DNA from: CAMYOC01 sp963704875
GTDB lineage: Bacteria; Pseudomonadota; Gammaproteobacteria; Steroidobacterales; XN24
Length of the DNA stretch: 64,000 bases
NCBI GenBank assembly: GCA_963704875.1
Contig: CAVPIA010000008.1
Location: forward strand, 1,240,001-1,304,000
Direction: 5' to 3'
Shown: in pieces, positions 15,545 to 26,223 of the stretch
How positions within the stretch are numbered: the first letter of the stretch is position 1
Layout: each line of letters begins with the position of its first letter
Notes under the pieces: model-generated
Database searches by the model: none
What the model saw: only the letters and a program-made list of their open reading frames with translations
Told to the model about the DNA's origin: nothing
Program-made: the position numbers and the translations under genes

Positions 15545-17596
15545 ATGTTGCACAGATTCGGATTGAGCCATCGCTCCAGGCAAAACTCAGCTAAACCCGA
15601 ACTCCGGATTGCTGTCTACGCAGGCGCCTGTGCCAGCGCTGCTGCAATCAGCATTGCCACCATGTTCACCAGCGCCCATGCCCATGCCGCTGACGCCGCG
15701 GAGCCGGCTGTTGTCCCTGTTGAAGATCTGTTCCGCAGCCCGGCGGTCAAGAGCGTCAAGCTCTCTCCCGACGGCAAGTATGTGACGGCGATCGTGCGGC
15801 AGGATAATTCCGGCGGCGGCGCTGACAATCTCATTGTTATGCCCACCGACGGCTCAGCCGCCCCCCGCGCGCTGACCCGCTTCGATCTGCGCGAGGACGT
15901 CAGCCTGCAGCTTTGGGCGACGCCTGAAACCCTTCTTTATGAGACGGTGCGCGGGCGCGACGAGCCGCGCGGCCGGCAATCCCGGGGCGGTCTGTTCGCG
16001 ATTGACCGCCTTGGCAACAATAGCCGTCGCATCACCGACCTGAGTAACTTTCGTATCGCTCAGGTCCCGGCGCAGCGCAATGGCAAGGTGCTGCTGTGGC
16101 TGTATTCGGGCGGCAGTCTTTTTCCTGATGCAGGCTGGCTCAACGTGGGTCAGAACCGTCTCTCCAGAGTGATCGACTCAGAGCCAGGCGTGATTGCGTG
16201 GTTTGCCGATCACCAACAGCGGATCAGGGCCTCAGTGGTGGCCGGCGAACGCGCCGGCCCGAGCACGCTCGCGCTGCGTTACCGACGACAGACGGATGAC
16301 GAATGGCGAATCGCGTTTCCGTTTCGGCAAGGCCTGTCGGACTTTCAGGGTTTTGATCAGGATGGCGAACATCTGTGGATCATCACACAGGATAAAGGCC
16401 GGCTCGCTTTGTTTCGTCTTGATCCTGAAACCGGGGACACCGGACCGGCGGCGGCATCCGATCCGGTGTATGACATCGACGGTGTCCTGCTGCAGGATGC
16501 CCGGGGGCGAGCCCTGGAAGTCAGTTATGACGCCGAATTGCCGAGTCGCGTCGTGTTTGATCGTGAATGGCAGGAGCACTACGCGCAGCTGAATCGTCTG
16601 TTGCCGGAAACCTTCAATTCCATTCTCGGCTGGAGTGATGACGAGGCGATTCTGCTGGTTCGCGCGAGCGGTGACCGGCATGCCGGGAGCTACTATCTGT
16701 ATCGCCCTGGCGAACAGCGTCTGGATTTTCTCGTCGCGGCAGCGCCGTGGCTGCATCAGGACCAGCTTGCGCCGATGCAGCCGGTGTCATTTGCCGCCCG
16801 TGACGGTCTGACCCTGCATGGTTATTACACCGCGCCGGTGGGCCACAAGGGCGGACCGGCGCCGATGATCCTGCTGCCCCATGGCGGCCCGTTCGGCGTA
16901 CGCAATTCATGGGGCTTTGACTCCCAGGTCCAGTTTCTCGCCAGTCGCGGCTATGCCGTATTGCAGGTCAATTTCCGTGGCTCCAGTGGCTATGGCGTCG
17001 CTTTTGAGCTGGCCGGCTACGGTCAGTGGGGCATGGCGATGCAGGACGACCTGAGCGATGCTGTCGCCTGGGCGATCGACACAGGCCGGGCAGACCCGGC
17101 GCAGGTTTGCATCTACGGCGCGAGCTACGGTGGCTATGCCGCGCTTATGGGCCTGATCAAGAGCCCGGAGCTGTATCGCTGCGCCATCAGTTACGCCGGG
17201 GTCACGGACCGCAAGCTCCTGTATCGCAATGATCGCCTGCGTTTCGACGAGGGCGGCGAGTCGAATGCGGATGTCCTCTACGGCAACCCGGAGGCCGATC
17301 CGGCGCTGTTCGACGCCACTTCACCTGTCAATCATGTCGACCGGATCAGGGCGCCGGTCCTGGTGGCGCACGGGCAAGTTGACGGCCAGGTGGATATCCG
17401 TCACTTCCGTCTTCTGACCCGACAACTTAAGAAACACGACAAGCAATTCGACAGCTTCGAGCGTCGCTTCGAAGGCCATGGCCTGATCAAGGAAGCCAAC
17501 CGCATCGCGTTCTATCAATCCCTTGAGGATTTCCTCGCCCGCTATATGCCGACGCCACGCAACCCGGCTCCGGGGGATGCCACGTCAGGGCCCTGA
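15545..17596 (+). CDS. S9 family secreted peptidase (prolyl oligopeptidase / acylaminoacyl-peptidase type)
   Basis: 683 residues. An Ala-rich signal sequence ending around AHAHAADA lies after a positively charged start, so the enzyme should be periplasmic or secreted. An N-terminal beta-propeller (repeated motifs such as VKSVKLSPDGKYVTAIV) is followed from about residue 420 by the S9 hydrolase domain. That domain has PHGGPFGVRNSWGFDSQVQF, the nucleophile motif YGASYGGYAALMG, the Asp segment VAHGQVDGQVD and the His in FEGHGLIKE. It lies 33 bases after the frameshifted paralogue and resembles it along its whole length, so the pair arose by tandem duplication. It should release short peptides for the transporters next door. 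Confidence 0.9.
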   Translation: MLHRFGLSHRSRQNSAKPELRIAVYAGACASAAAISIATMFTSAHAHAADAAEPAVVPVEDLFRSPAVKSVKLSPDGKYVTAIVRQDNSGGGADNLIVMPTDGSAAPRALTRFDLREDVSLQLWATPETLLYETVRGRDEPRGRQSRGGLFAIDRLGNNSRRITDLSNFRIAQVPAQRNGKVLLWLYSGGSLFPDAGWLNVGQNRLSRVIDSEPGVIAWFADHQQRIRASVVAGERAGPSTLALRYRRQTDDEWRIAFPFRQGLSDFQGFDQDGEHLWIITQDKGRLALFRLDPETGDTGPAAASDPVYDIDGVLLQDARGRALEVSYDAELPSRVVFDREWQEHYAQLNRLLPETFNSILGWSDDEAILLVRASGDRHAGSYYLYRPGEQRLDFLVAAAPWLHQDQLAPMQPVSFAARDGLTLHGYYTAPVGHKGGPAPMILLPHGGPFGVRNSWGFDSQVQFLASRGYAVLQVNFRGSSGYGVAFELAGYGQWGMAMQDDLSDAVAWAIDTGRADPAQVCIYGASYGGYAALMGLIKSPELYRCAISYAGVTDRKLLYRNDRLRFDEGGESNADVLYGNPEADPALFDATSPVNHVDRIRAPVLVAHGQVDGQVDIRHFRLLTRQLKKHDKQFDSFERRFEGHGLIKEANRIAFYQSLEDFLARYMPTPRNPAPGDATSGP

Positions 17597-17739
17597 TCGC
17601 GGCCCGGAGCAAATGCTCTGGCGCCGGACACAGCCCGAAAACCGCACAGGTGCAGCGCAACAAGCCGGCCGCGGATTTGACTCGGCGAAGGCGAATCCGT
17701 AAACCGTAGGCCTTTGCGACATCAGTGCGGAGATCGTCC

Positions 17740-19260
<1,521 letters not shown>

Positions 19261-19491
19261 GGCGCTGGCAGAGACGGTGGCTGGGTAGCTTTGGCCCTGG
19301 CCAGTCGCCTGCGAGCCCGACAGGGTGGCGGGGGCTGAACACGCGCTTGCCGGACAGCACGCCTGCCCGGGGGTCCGGCGTCCGACGCGGTAAAATGTGG
19401 GGCTTTGAAGACATGCCGGACGGTCGACCTGGACGGACCCGGCTTGCTGCTGCCGGCAAGACTAACTGAAACCTGTGCGAGATTGTTGCTG

Positions 19492-21387
19492 ATGATATCC
19501 AAGACTCCTGTTACCACCCCGATGTGGCTGGCGATCCTGACTGCCGCCAGCCTTTGTCTCGCCGCCTGCGATCGACAAGAGGCGGCACCGAAATCAGAGC
19601 CGGAGATTGTGGTGGATGTCGCGCCAGCCGCCGGCATCTCTGCCGCGGACGACTCAGCCATCGAGTTCCTCGCTCGTGCCAATAGCGAGATAGATGCGCT
19701 GGATGTCGAACAGGGCGCAGCCTCCTGGGTCAGCGTGACGTATATCACCGACGACACCGCGTTGCTGGCCTCACGCGCGAATGCCCGCGCCGGTGAGTTG
19801 ATGGCGCGCCTGATCGGCGAGTCCGCTGCCTACCAGGACGCGGACCTGGATCCGGACACCGCACGGATGTTGTCGCTGTTGCGTCGCTCTGACTATATGC
19901 CCAGCGCGATGTCGGTGCCGTCCGACCCGGAAAAGCTGCTTGAAGTCGCTGAGATCCAGAGCCGGATGGAAGGCCTGTATGGAGCGGGCAAGTACTGTCC
20001 GGATGGTCCCGAATCCTGCCGCACCTTGCCACAGCTCTCACAGGTGCTTGCTACCTCGCGCGACTACGATACCCAGCTCGATGCGTGGGCCGGATGGCGA
20101 ACGGTCTCCCCGGCGATGCGCGAGGATTATCGCCGCTTCACCGAATTGACCACCGAAGGCGCCGTTGAGCTGGGTTACGCCGACATGGGCGACATGTGGC
20201 GCTCGGGCTACGACATGAGTCCGGCAGAGTTCGAGTCCGAAGTCGAGCGATTGTGGGGGCAGGTCAAACCGCTCTACGAGGCATTGCATTGCTATGTCCG
20301 CGATGAGCTGAGTGAGGAATACGGACCCGATCTTGTTCCGCCCGAAGGGCCGATTCCGGCGCATCTGCTAGGCAATATGTGGTCACAGCAGTGGGGCCAG
20401 ATCTACGACCTGGTCGAGCCTTATCCAGGCGTGTCCAACCTGGACGTGACCACGGCGCTAGAGCGCCAGGACTATGATGCGGAGAAAATCACGCGAGCCG
20501 GAGAAGGCTTCTTTACGTCTATGGGCATGCCGGCGCTACCGCAGACGTTTTGGCAACGCTCGATGTTGAGCAAACCGAGGGATCGCGAGGTAGTTTGTCA
20601 CGCCAGTGCCTGGAATATGAATCCAGCAGTGGATGATGTCCGAATCAAACAATGTATCGAGACGACCCAGGAACAGTTCGAGACGGTGCATCACGAGCTC
20701 GGTCATATCTACTATTACCTCGCCTACAACGATCTGCCCAATCTGTATCGCAAGGGCGCCCACGATGGCTTCCACGAAGGCATCGGCGATACGCTGAATC
20801 TGTCGATGACGCCAGGGTATTACGCGCGCATCGGGCTGATCCCGGCGCAACCCGAGAGCCCGGAATCGGTGATCAACCAGCAAATGCGGCTGGCCCTGGA
20901 CAAGATTGCATTCCTGCCTTTCGCCAAGCTGGTCGATCAATGGCGTTGGGGGGTGTTTTCTGGCGAGATCACGCCGGATGAATACAACGCCCGCTGGTGG
21001 GATCTGCGCACCGAATACCAGGGCATCGTGCCTCCGGTGCCACGCGACGAACAGGACTTCGACCCGGGAGCCAAATATCACGTTCCGGGAAACACGCCGT
21101 ACACCCGCTATTTCCTCGCTCATATCCTGCAGTTCCAGTTGCACAAGGCGCTGTGCGAAGCCGCCAACCATCAGGGCCCGCTATACAATTGCTCGATCTA
21201 CGGCAGTGAAGAAGCCGGCGAGATACTGTGGACGATGATGAGCTATGGCACCAGCAAGCCCTGGCCGGATATCCTCGAGGCTGCGATCGGCACCCGGCAA
21301 ATGGACGGTTCGGCCATCATCGATTACTTTGCGCCGCTGATGAGCTGGCTGGAAGAGAAGAACACGGGCAAGACCTGCGGCTGGTAA
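19492..21387 (+). CDS. Peptidyl-dipeptidase, M2 (ACE-like) family, predicted lipoprotein
   Basis: 631 residues from ATG 19492, chosen because it gives a lipoprotein signal (LTAASLCLAAC). The zinc site is complete: HELGH at residues 401-405 and the third ligand Glu in HEGIGD at residue 429, 24 residues later as in angiotensin-converting enzyme. Other M2 hallmarks are LGNMWSQQWGQIYDLVEPYP, FWQRSMLSKPRDREVVCHASAWNM and the C-terminal NTPYTRYFLAHILQFQLHKALC. The enzyme would cut dipeptides from peptide C-termini in the periplasm, feeding the POT and OPT transporters on either side. A Rho-independent terminator follows. Confidence 0.94.
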   Translation: MISKTPVTTPMWLAILTAASLCLAACDRQEAAPKSEPEIVVDVAPAAGISAADDSAIEFLARANSEIDALDVEQGAASWVSVTYITDDTALLASRANARAGELMARLIGESAAYQDADLDPDTARMLSLLRRSDYMPSAMSVPSDPEKLLEVAEIQSRMEGLYGAGKYCPDGPESCRTLPQLSQVLATSRDYDTQLDAWAGWRTVSPAMREDYRRFTELTTEGAVELGYADMGDMWRSGYDMSPAEFESEVERLWGQVKPLYEALHCYVRDELSEEYGPDLVPPEGPIPAHLLGNMWSQQWGQIYDLVEPYPGVSNLDVTTALERQDYDAEKITRAGEGFFTSMGMPALPQTFWQRSMLSKPRDREVVCHASAWNMNPAVDDVRIKQCIETTQEQFETVHHELGHIYYYLAYNDLPNLYRKGAHDGFHEGIGDTLNLSMTPGYYARIGLIPAQPESPESVINQQMRLALDKIAFLPFAKLVDQWRWGVFSGEITPDEYNARWWDLRTEYQGIVPPVPRDEQDFDPGAKYHVPGNTPYTRYFLAHILQFQLHKALCEAANHQGPLYNCSIYGSEEAGEILWTMMSYGTSKPWPDILEAAIGTRQMDGSAIIDYFAPLMSWLEEKNTGKTCGW

Positions 21388-21396
21388 GCACAGACG

Positions 21397-21425
21397 GGCC
21401 CGGCTTCAGCCGGGCCTTTTTCTTT
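21397..21425 (+). terminator. Rho-independent terminator after the M2 peptidase gene
   Basis: Perfect 9-bp stem GGCCCGGCT / AGCCGGGCC (21397-21405 / 21408-21416) with a 2-base loop, followed by TTTTTCTTTC, 9 bases after the stop codon. Confidence 0.92.
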
Positions 21426-21442
21426 CTCCTGGAGACATACGC

Positions 21443-23383
21443 ATGGATCATGCTGCCCCGCTGCCTCAGCTAACGTTCAAGGCCATCGTGCTGGGTATTG
21501 TGCTCGCGATGATTTTGGCCGGCGCCAACGCCTATCTGGGTCTGTTTGCCGGCATGACGGTCTCTGCCTCGATACCGGCCGCTGTGATCTCGATGGGCAT
21601 CCTGAGCATGTTCCGGGAATCCAATATTCTCGAGAACAATATCGTGCAAACCGCGGCCTCGGCCGGGGAGTCGGTAGCCGCCGGGGTGATCTTCACCATA
21701 CCGGCATTGGTCTTGCTCGGCTATTGGGACGTGTTTGATTACTGGTGGGTGTCTGTCATCGCGGGTCTCGGCGGCCTGCTCGGCGTGTTGTTCACCATCC
21801 CGCTGCGTCGTTCGCTGATCGTCGAGGAAGACCTGGCATTCCCCGAAGGCAAGGCCACCGCAGAAGTGCTCAAAGTCGGTGACGACCCGCAAAGCGGCGT
21901 CATGCAACTGGCACTTGCGGCCCTGGCCGGCGCCGCCGCAAAGCTCGCGTCCTCAGGACTGCGCCTGTGGAGCGAGACGGCACAGGCGGCCACGTTTGCC
22001 GGTAAAGGCATCGCCTATATCGGCACCAATCTTTCTCCGGCGCTGCTAAGCGTCGGCTATATCGTCGGGCTGAATATCGCCACTTTAGTGTGCGCCGGCG
22101 GCGCCATTTCCTGGTTTATCGCGATCCCTGTCTACAGCATGCTCTACCTGGAATCTGACCCGGCGTTGATCCAGATGATGGCCGATGGCGCCAGCGCGAC
22201 TGATGTGGCATTCCAGATCTGGACCACGCAGATCCGCTATCTTGGTGTGGGCGCAATGCTGATCGGTGGCATCTGGGCATTGATCTCGATGCGCGGCTCG
22301 CTGATATCAGGCGTGCGCAGCGGCATGCGTCAATTAACCTCGGGCGCCGGCGCCACGGTCGAGCACACCGAGCGGGATATCCCGATGCAGTTTGTGCTCG
22401 CCGGCGTCGCCATCTTCGTGATCCCGATCTTTTTCCTGTACAACAACATCAGCGACAGCATCGGGCTAGGCATCAGCCTGCCGATGACGCTGATCATGGT
22501 CGTGGCCGGGTTTTTGTTTTCGTCGGTTGCCGGTTATATGGCGGGTCTCGTGGGCTCGTCCAATAACCCGATTTCGGGAATCACCATCGCCACCATCCTG
22601 TTCGCGTCACTGGTGCTGCTGTGGCTGATGGGACCCGAGGGCGCGAACTCAACTATCGGCCCCGCGGCCGCGATCCTGATCGGCGCGGTGGTGTGTTCCG
22701 CGGCCGCCATCGCCGGTGACAACCTGCAGGATCTGAAGGCCGGCTATATCCTGGGCGCGACGCCCTGGAAACAGCAGGTGATGCAATGCGTTGGCGTGAT
22801 CTCCGCAGTGCTGGTGATGGCGCCGATCCTGAATCTGCTGTTGGAAGCCTACGGCATGGGCGCGCCCACACCTGAACACCCCAACGCTCTGCTAGCACCC
22901 CAAGCCATGTTGATGGCCTCGGTGGCCAAGGGTGTGTTTGGCGCCGGCCTGCCGTGGGACATGGTCGCAATCGGCGCCGGCATCGGCGCGGTGATCATCG
23001 CGTTCGACGAATATCTGAAGAAACGCAAGGCCAAGTGGCATACACCGGTTCTGGCGGTCGCGGTTGGCATTTATCTGCCGCTTGAATTGTCGGTGCCTAT
23101 TTTCTTTGGCGGCCTGATCGCTGCAGCAGTGCAACGCTGGAATGCCGGCAATCCGGATCCGGCGGTGCGCGAACGCAATGCCCGGATCGGCATGCTGACC
23201 GCGGCAGGCCTGATTACCGGCGAGGCACTGGTGGGCATCTTTCTTGCCATTCCCATTGTGATCAGCGGTGATGCCGGGGTGCTGGCGATCGCCGACGAAC
23301 CCTGGGGCGGCACGCCGGGTCTGGTGGTGATGGCGGTTCTGGGCTGGTGGATGTACAGGTCATCCACGCGACAACCGGCCTGA
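21443..23383 (+). CDS. OPT family oligopeptide transporter
   Basis: 646 residues, about 14-16 hydrophobic segments. OPT proteins import tetra- to hexapeptides or metal chelates by proton symport. The bacterial OPT signature is clear near the N-terminus: ILAGANAYLGLFAGMTVSASIPAAVISMGIL and ENNIVQTAASAGESVAAGVIFTIPALVLLG. The segment EEDLAFPEGKATAEVLK is also diagnostic, with AGDNLQDLKAGYILGATPWKQQ in the second half. The ATG at 21443 has GGAG about 12 bases upstream, after the terminator. Peptides are the likely substrate given the context. Confidence 0.93.
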   Translation: MDHAAPLPQLTFKAIVLGIVLAMILAGANAYLGLFAGMTVSASIPAAVISMGILSMFRESNILENNIVQTAASAGESVAAGVIFTIPALVLLGYWDVFDYWWVSVIAGLGGLLGVLFTIPLRRSLIVEEDLAFPEGKATAEVLKVGDDPQSGVMQLALAALAGAAAKLASSGLRLWSETAQAATFAGKGIAYIGTNLSPALLSVGYIVGLNIATLVCAGGAISWFIAIPVYSMLYLESDPALIQMMADGASATDVAFQIWTTQIRYLGVGAMLIGGIWALISMRGSLISGVRSGMRQLTSGAGATVEHTERDIPMQFVLAGVAIFVIPIFFLYNNISDSIGLGISLPMTLIMVVAGFLFSSVAGYMAGLVGSSNNPISGITIATILFASLVLLWLMGPEGANSTIGPAAAILIGAVVCSAAAIAGDNLQDLKAGYILGATPWKQQVMQCVGVISAVLVMAPILNLLLEAYGMGAPTPEHPNALLAPQAMLMASVAKGVFGAGLPWDMVAIGAGIGAVIIAFDEYLKKRKAKWHTPVLAVAVGIYLPLELSVPIFFGGLIAAAVQRWNAGNPDPAVRERNARIGMLTAAGLITGEALVGIFLAIPIVISGDAGVLAIADEPWGGTPGLVVMAVLGWWMYRSSTRQPA

Positions 23384-23415
23384 TCTGACGCCTTGATCAA
23401 GAACAGCGAGCCGCA

Positions 23416-24312
23416 ATGAGCACCGGGGCCAGCGGGCCGACTCGGATACAGATGCTCGCCGCCTGGGCGATTGTTTACGGCGTCTGGAGCTCAACTTATC
23501 TGGCGATACGCATCGCGGTTGCCGACATACCACCGGGATTGCTTGCGGGCATCCGCTTTTTTACTGCGGGTCTGCTGTTGATCGGCATCGCCCGCTTGCG
23601 TGGCGCGAGCTTGCCAACCGATGGCAGGGCGTGGCAGGTGATCGTGGTCATGGGCATTGCGCTGGTTGCGGTCGGCAATGGCGCCGTGACCTGGGCCGAG
23701 CAATGGGTGCCATCAAATCAGGCGGCGCTGCTGATCGCAAGCTCCGCGTTCTGGATGGCCTGGTTCGGCAGTTTTGGGCCGAAAGGCGTCCCTATCCGTC
23801 GGGGCACTTGGCTGGGGATCGCGATCGGCTTTGTCGGTGTGATTCTGTTGCTCAAGCCCCAGGGCCCAACGGATCTTGAGCAACTGCTGCCAATGGCAGC
23901 GATCGTCTGCTCGTCTCTGTTCTGGTGCGGTGGTTCGATTTACGGACGCAATGCCGGTCTCGAGATGTCACCAATGATGTTCGCCGGATGCCAGATGCTG
24001 GTAGGCGGCGCGGTGTTGTGGATCGGCGGGATCGCGGCCGGCGAACCGGCCAGGGTGGAATGGACCGCGCCCGGCATCATAGGCCTGGTCTATTTGACGC
24101 TGTTTGGTTCCTGCCTGGCGTATGGCACGTACATCTGGCTTATCCGTCAGACCAGCCCTGCGCGACTGTCCACCATTGCATACGTCACGCCGGCCTTTGC
24201 GACGGTACTCGGCTGGTGGGTACTCGATGAAACGCTGACCGGCACGCAGTTAGCGGGCATGTTTTTTACCCTGATCGGGGTGATTGTAGTCGCGCGCACC
24301 AGCCGGGCCTGA
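23416..24312 (+). CDS. EamA/DMT superfamily transporter (YedA-like)
   Basis: 298 residues and ten predicted membrane helices made of two EamA repeats. The opening AAWAIVYGVWSSTYLAIRIAV and the second-half segment GLVYLTLFGSCLAYGTYIWLI...PARLSTIAYVTPAFATVLGWWVLDETLT are typical of the YedA/RhaT group, which usually export amino acids or metabolites. It lies 32 bases after the OPT gene in the same direction. Export of excess amino acids after peptide uptake is a reasonable inference, but the substrate is unknown. The final codons and stop lie inside a long hairpin. Confidence 0.9.
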   Translation: MSTGASGPTRIQMLAAWAIVYGVWSSTYLAIRIAVADIPPGLLAGIRFFTAGLLLIGIARLRGASLPTDGRAWQVIVVMGIALVAVGNGAVTWAEQWVPSNQAALLIASSAFWMAWFGSFGPKGVPIRRGTWLGIAIGFVGVILLLKPQGPTDLEQLLPMAAIVCSSLFWCGGSIYGRNAGLEMSPMMFAGCQMLVGGAVLWIGGIAAGEPARVEWTAPGIIGLVYLTLFGSCLAYGTYIWLIRQTSPARLSTIAYVTPAFATVLGWWVLDETLTGTQLAGMFFTLIGVIVVARTSRA

Positions 24313-24333
24313 TCGGACCGGCTGGTGCGCGCG
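24291..24333 (+). terminator. Very stable hairpin spanning the EamA-gene stop codon
   Basis: CGCGCGCACCAGCCGG (24291-24306) pairs perfectly with CCGGCTGGTGCGCGCG (24318-24333), a 16-bp stem with an 11-base loop that contains the TGA stop. Only ATTT follows, so intrinsic termination would be weak. It may also protect the 3' end. Confidence 0.7.
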
Positions 24334-24490
24334 ATTTAGGCTTCTATTTGACGCGAATCAACAGCAAACAGCATTCGCGCAGGCGTTCACCCGAAGGTGT
24401 CCACAAACACGGCCGGGTCTGGCTTTGTTGCCTCACTCGGCAAGCGGGTATACGCCTTCGACGCCTCTGGCACGGTTAATGCGATCGGAC

Positions 24491-24766
24491 TTACGCGACC
24501 AGACGTTCTATTTCGGCCTTGATATCTGCCGCCTTTTCCTCACCCGCATTCTTCAGCTCGACCAGGCGCTGCTGGGCTGAATCGACCTTCTTCTTGAGAT
24601 CGTCGACTTTGGACCAGAGCTGTTTTTGTGCCTCCGCCCCGGCCTTTTCGGCCTCAGCGCGTGCTTTCTCGCCACCCGCCCTGGCTTCGGCTTCGTCGAT
24701 TTCGGCCTTCCACTCGTCAAGTCGAGCCTGTAACTGCTTTTCAAGATTCTGTTTGATGCTTGTCAT
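24491..24766 (-). CDS. Small coiled-coil protein, possibly stress related
   Basis: 91 residues, nearly all helical and highly charged (about one third Glu/Lys), with heptad patterning across LQARLDEWKAEIDEAEARAGG and LWSKVDDLKKKVDSAQQRLVEL. No signal or membrane segment. It resembles short coiled-coil proteins found next to Dps or other stress genes in proteobacteria and cyanobacteria (Sll1863-like), and here it lies downstream of dps on the same strand. GGAGAAAT lies just upstream of ATG 24766. Function unknown. Confidence 0.75.
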   Translation of the reverse strand: MTSIKQNLEKQLQARLDEWKAEIDEAEARAGGEKARAEAEKAGAEAQKQLWSKVDDLKKKVDSAQQRLVELKNAGEEKAADIKAEIERLVA

Positions 24767-24944
24767 GTAGATATTTCTCCGTTGGTTTATCTGTTTCGGG
24801 TAGTAGAGTTGGGATGTTGTGAAGCGGATCGGGACGCTGCGGCGTCAGGTCATTGCGGCCCTCGTTCGCACACGAGCAGCCTCGCTTCCCGGCTCGTCGC
24901 CCCTGGGTCCGTCACCGCCTCTGTCTGTCACTCATGCCTGCCAC

Positions 24945-25448
24945 TCAGGCGAGCAGGGAGCGCAGCATCCAGATGTTCTCCTCATGCTGGCCGATGCGGT
25001 CGGTCAACAGATCGGCGGTCTTTACGTCCTCGGACTCTTCCGCACGCTTGACCGCCTCGCGCAGGCTTCTGGCGCAGCGCTCGTTTCCTTCCACCAGCCA
25101 CTTGATCATCTCTTCCGTAGACTGCGGCTCTGGCTGATTGGGTAGTGCGGACATCGACACCATCCGACGCAAGCCGCCGGGCGCCGGAAAGCCGATGGCC
25201 CGGATCCGTTCGGCCAGAGCATCGATAGCTTCGGCCAGGTCGCGGTATTGCAGCTCGGTCAGTTGATGCAGGCTGTAGAACAACGGCCCGGTCGCGTTCC
25301 AGTGAACCGACTGGGTGTCGCCGTACACCATGTAGGTGTCAGCGAGTGCGATGGACAAATCGTTGGCAAGGCTCTTCCGATCCTTGCGGTCGACACCGAT
25401 TTCAACCGGCGTCTCGTGGGCTTTTGTCGCGAATACATGGGATTTCAT
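24945..25448 (-). CDS. dps: Dps/DNA-protecting ferritin-like protein
   Basis: 167 residues from ATG 25448, with AGGAGG about 11 bases upstream; the longer frame to 25508 adds unrelated residues. Dps forms dodecamers that oxidise and store iron and guard DNA against peroxide. Inter-subunit ferroxidase ligands are visible: His49 (SVHWNATGPLF), His61 (SLHQL), Asp76 and Glu80 (AIDALAERI). The family core YRDLAEAIDALAERIRAIG is well kept. The upstream region is AT-rich and probably holds a regulated promoter. Confidence 0.93.
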   Translation of the reverse strand: MKSHVFATKAHETPVEIGVDRKDRKSLANDLSIALADTYMVYGDTQSVHWNATGPLFYSLHQLTELQYRDLAEAIDALAERIRAIGFPAPGGLRRMVSMSALPNQPEPQSTEEMIKWLVEGNERCARSLREAVKRAEESEDVKTADLLTDRIGQHEENIWMLRSLLA

Positions 25449-25968
25449 AATCGGGGGATCCTCCTGATCGAGGTGAGAAAACAGCGTGCATGGATGGCTG
25501 CCGGACACGGACGCGTCGGGCAGGAGATGCGCGGGATCAGAAGGCGATTGCGTTGCTCAAGCCCGCCTCGCTGACGGACATTAGGTGAGCGCCGAGTTGG
25601 CTTTTTTTGTGATATCGGGGCTGGATAATCAAATATGCTATTGCTTAACTTGTTGAATATAATAACAAAAGCTCCGCCCGCGGTCAAATCGCTCGACCAC
25701 CCGCCGGATGAAACCACGACTCGATAGCGGCTCGCACGACCCTGGAGCGCCGGCTGTCCAGACACCGACAGGGCAACCTCAGCGGACAGGTTCTGAAGCG
25801 CTGACAAGACCGGGGATCCTGCTCTTGGTCAACCAGCAAGAGCGGTCGGTAAGAGAGGCGAGAAGGCGTTTTGAGAGTCTGCCTGTCGGGGCGGACAGGT
25901 AGCCGACTCCAACCGGCACTGCGCGGTTATCAGAAGGGCGCGTTTGAACACCAGCTGAAGCAGTCCCG
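25449..25968. other. Gene-free stretch upstream of dps
   Basis: 520 bases with no convincing gene. Positions 25597-25675 are AT-rich and hold TTGTT / AACAA arms around an AT core (25651-25669), a likely dps control region. Further on are two inverted repeats: GCTCTTG / CAAGAGC (25821-25827 / 25837-25843) and CCTGTC / GACAGG (about 25881-25898). They could belong to a small RNA or to terminators, but no T-run follows either one. Confidence 0.5.
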
Positions 25969-26151
25969 CTATGTCGGCGGCGGCCCCCGCGATCCTGTTT
26001 CTGGCCTGGCGAAAAACACAAAAGGAATCGCCAGCGGACCGAGAAGAAAACCCATCACCAACCAGAATCGATAATTGGCAGACCTTGACCTGGCTACCCG
26101 ATAGCAAATCGCCATCGAAATCAGCGTCACAATAATCAACCACACGATCAT
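25969..26151 (-). CDS. Small membrane protein (60 residues)
   Basis: Two hydrophobic helices, MIVWLIIVTLISMAICYRVA and FWLVMGFLLGPLAIPFVFFA, separated by a short basic loop (RSRSANYR). The arrangement basic loop, aromatic residue, then GFLLGPLAI is common in small conserved inner-membrane proteins of unknown function, so I take it as a real gene. Start ATG 26151. It lies between dps and a TPR gene on the same strand, with loose spacing. Confidence 0.6.
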   Translation of the reverse strand: MIVWLIIVTLISMAICYRVARSRSANYRFWLVMGFLLGPLAIPFVFFARPETGSRGPPPT

Positions 26152-26223
26152 CAGCCGCTACTTCCGGTTGAGACGGCTGCTCGCCAGCGTGTCAACATTC
26201 CGCCCTGATCACAAACAACACCG

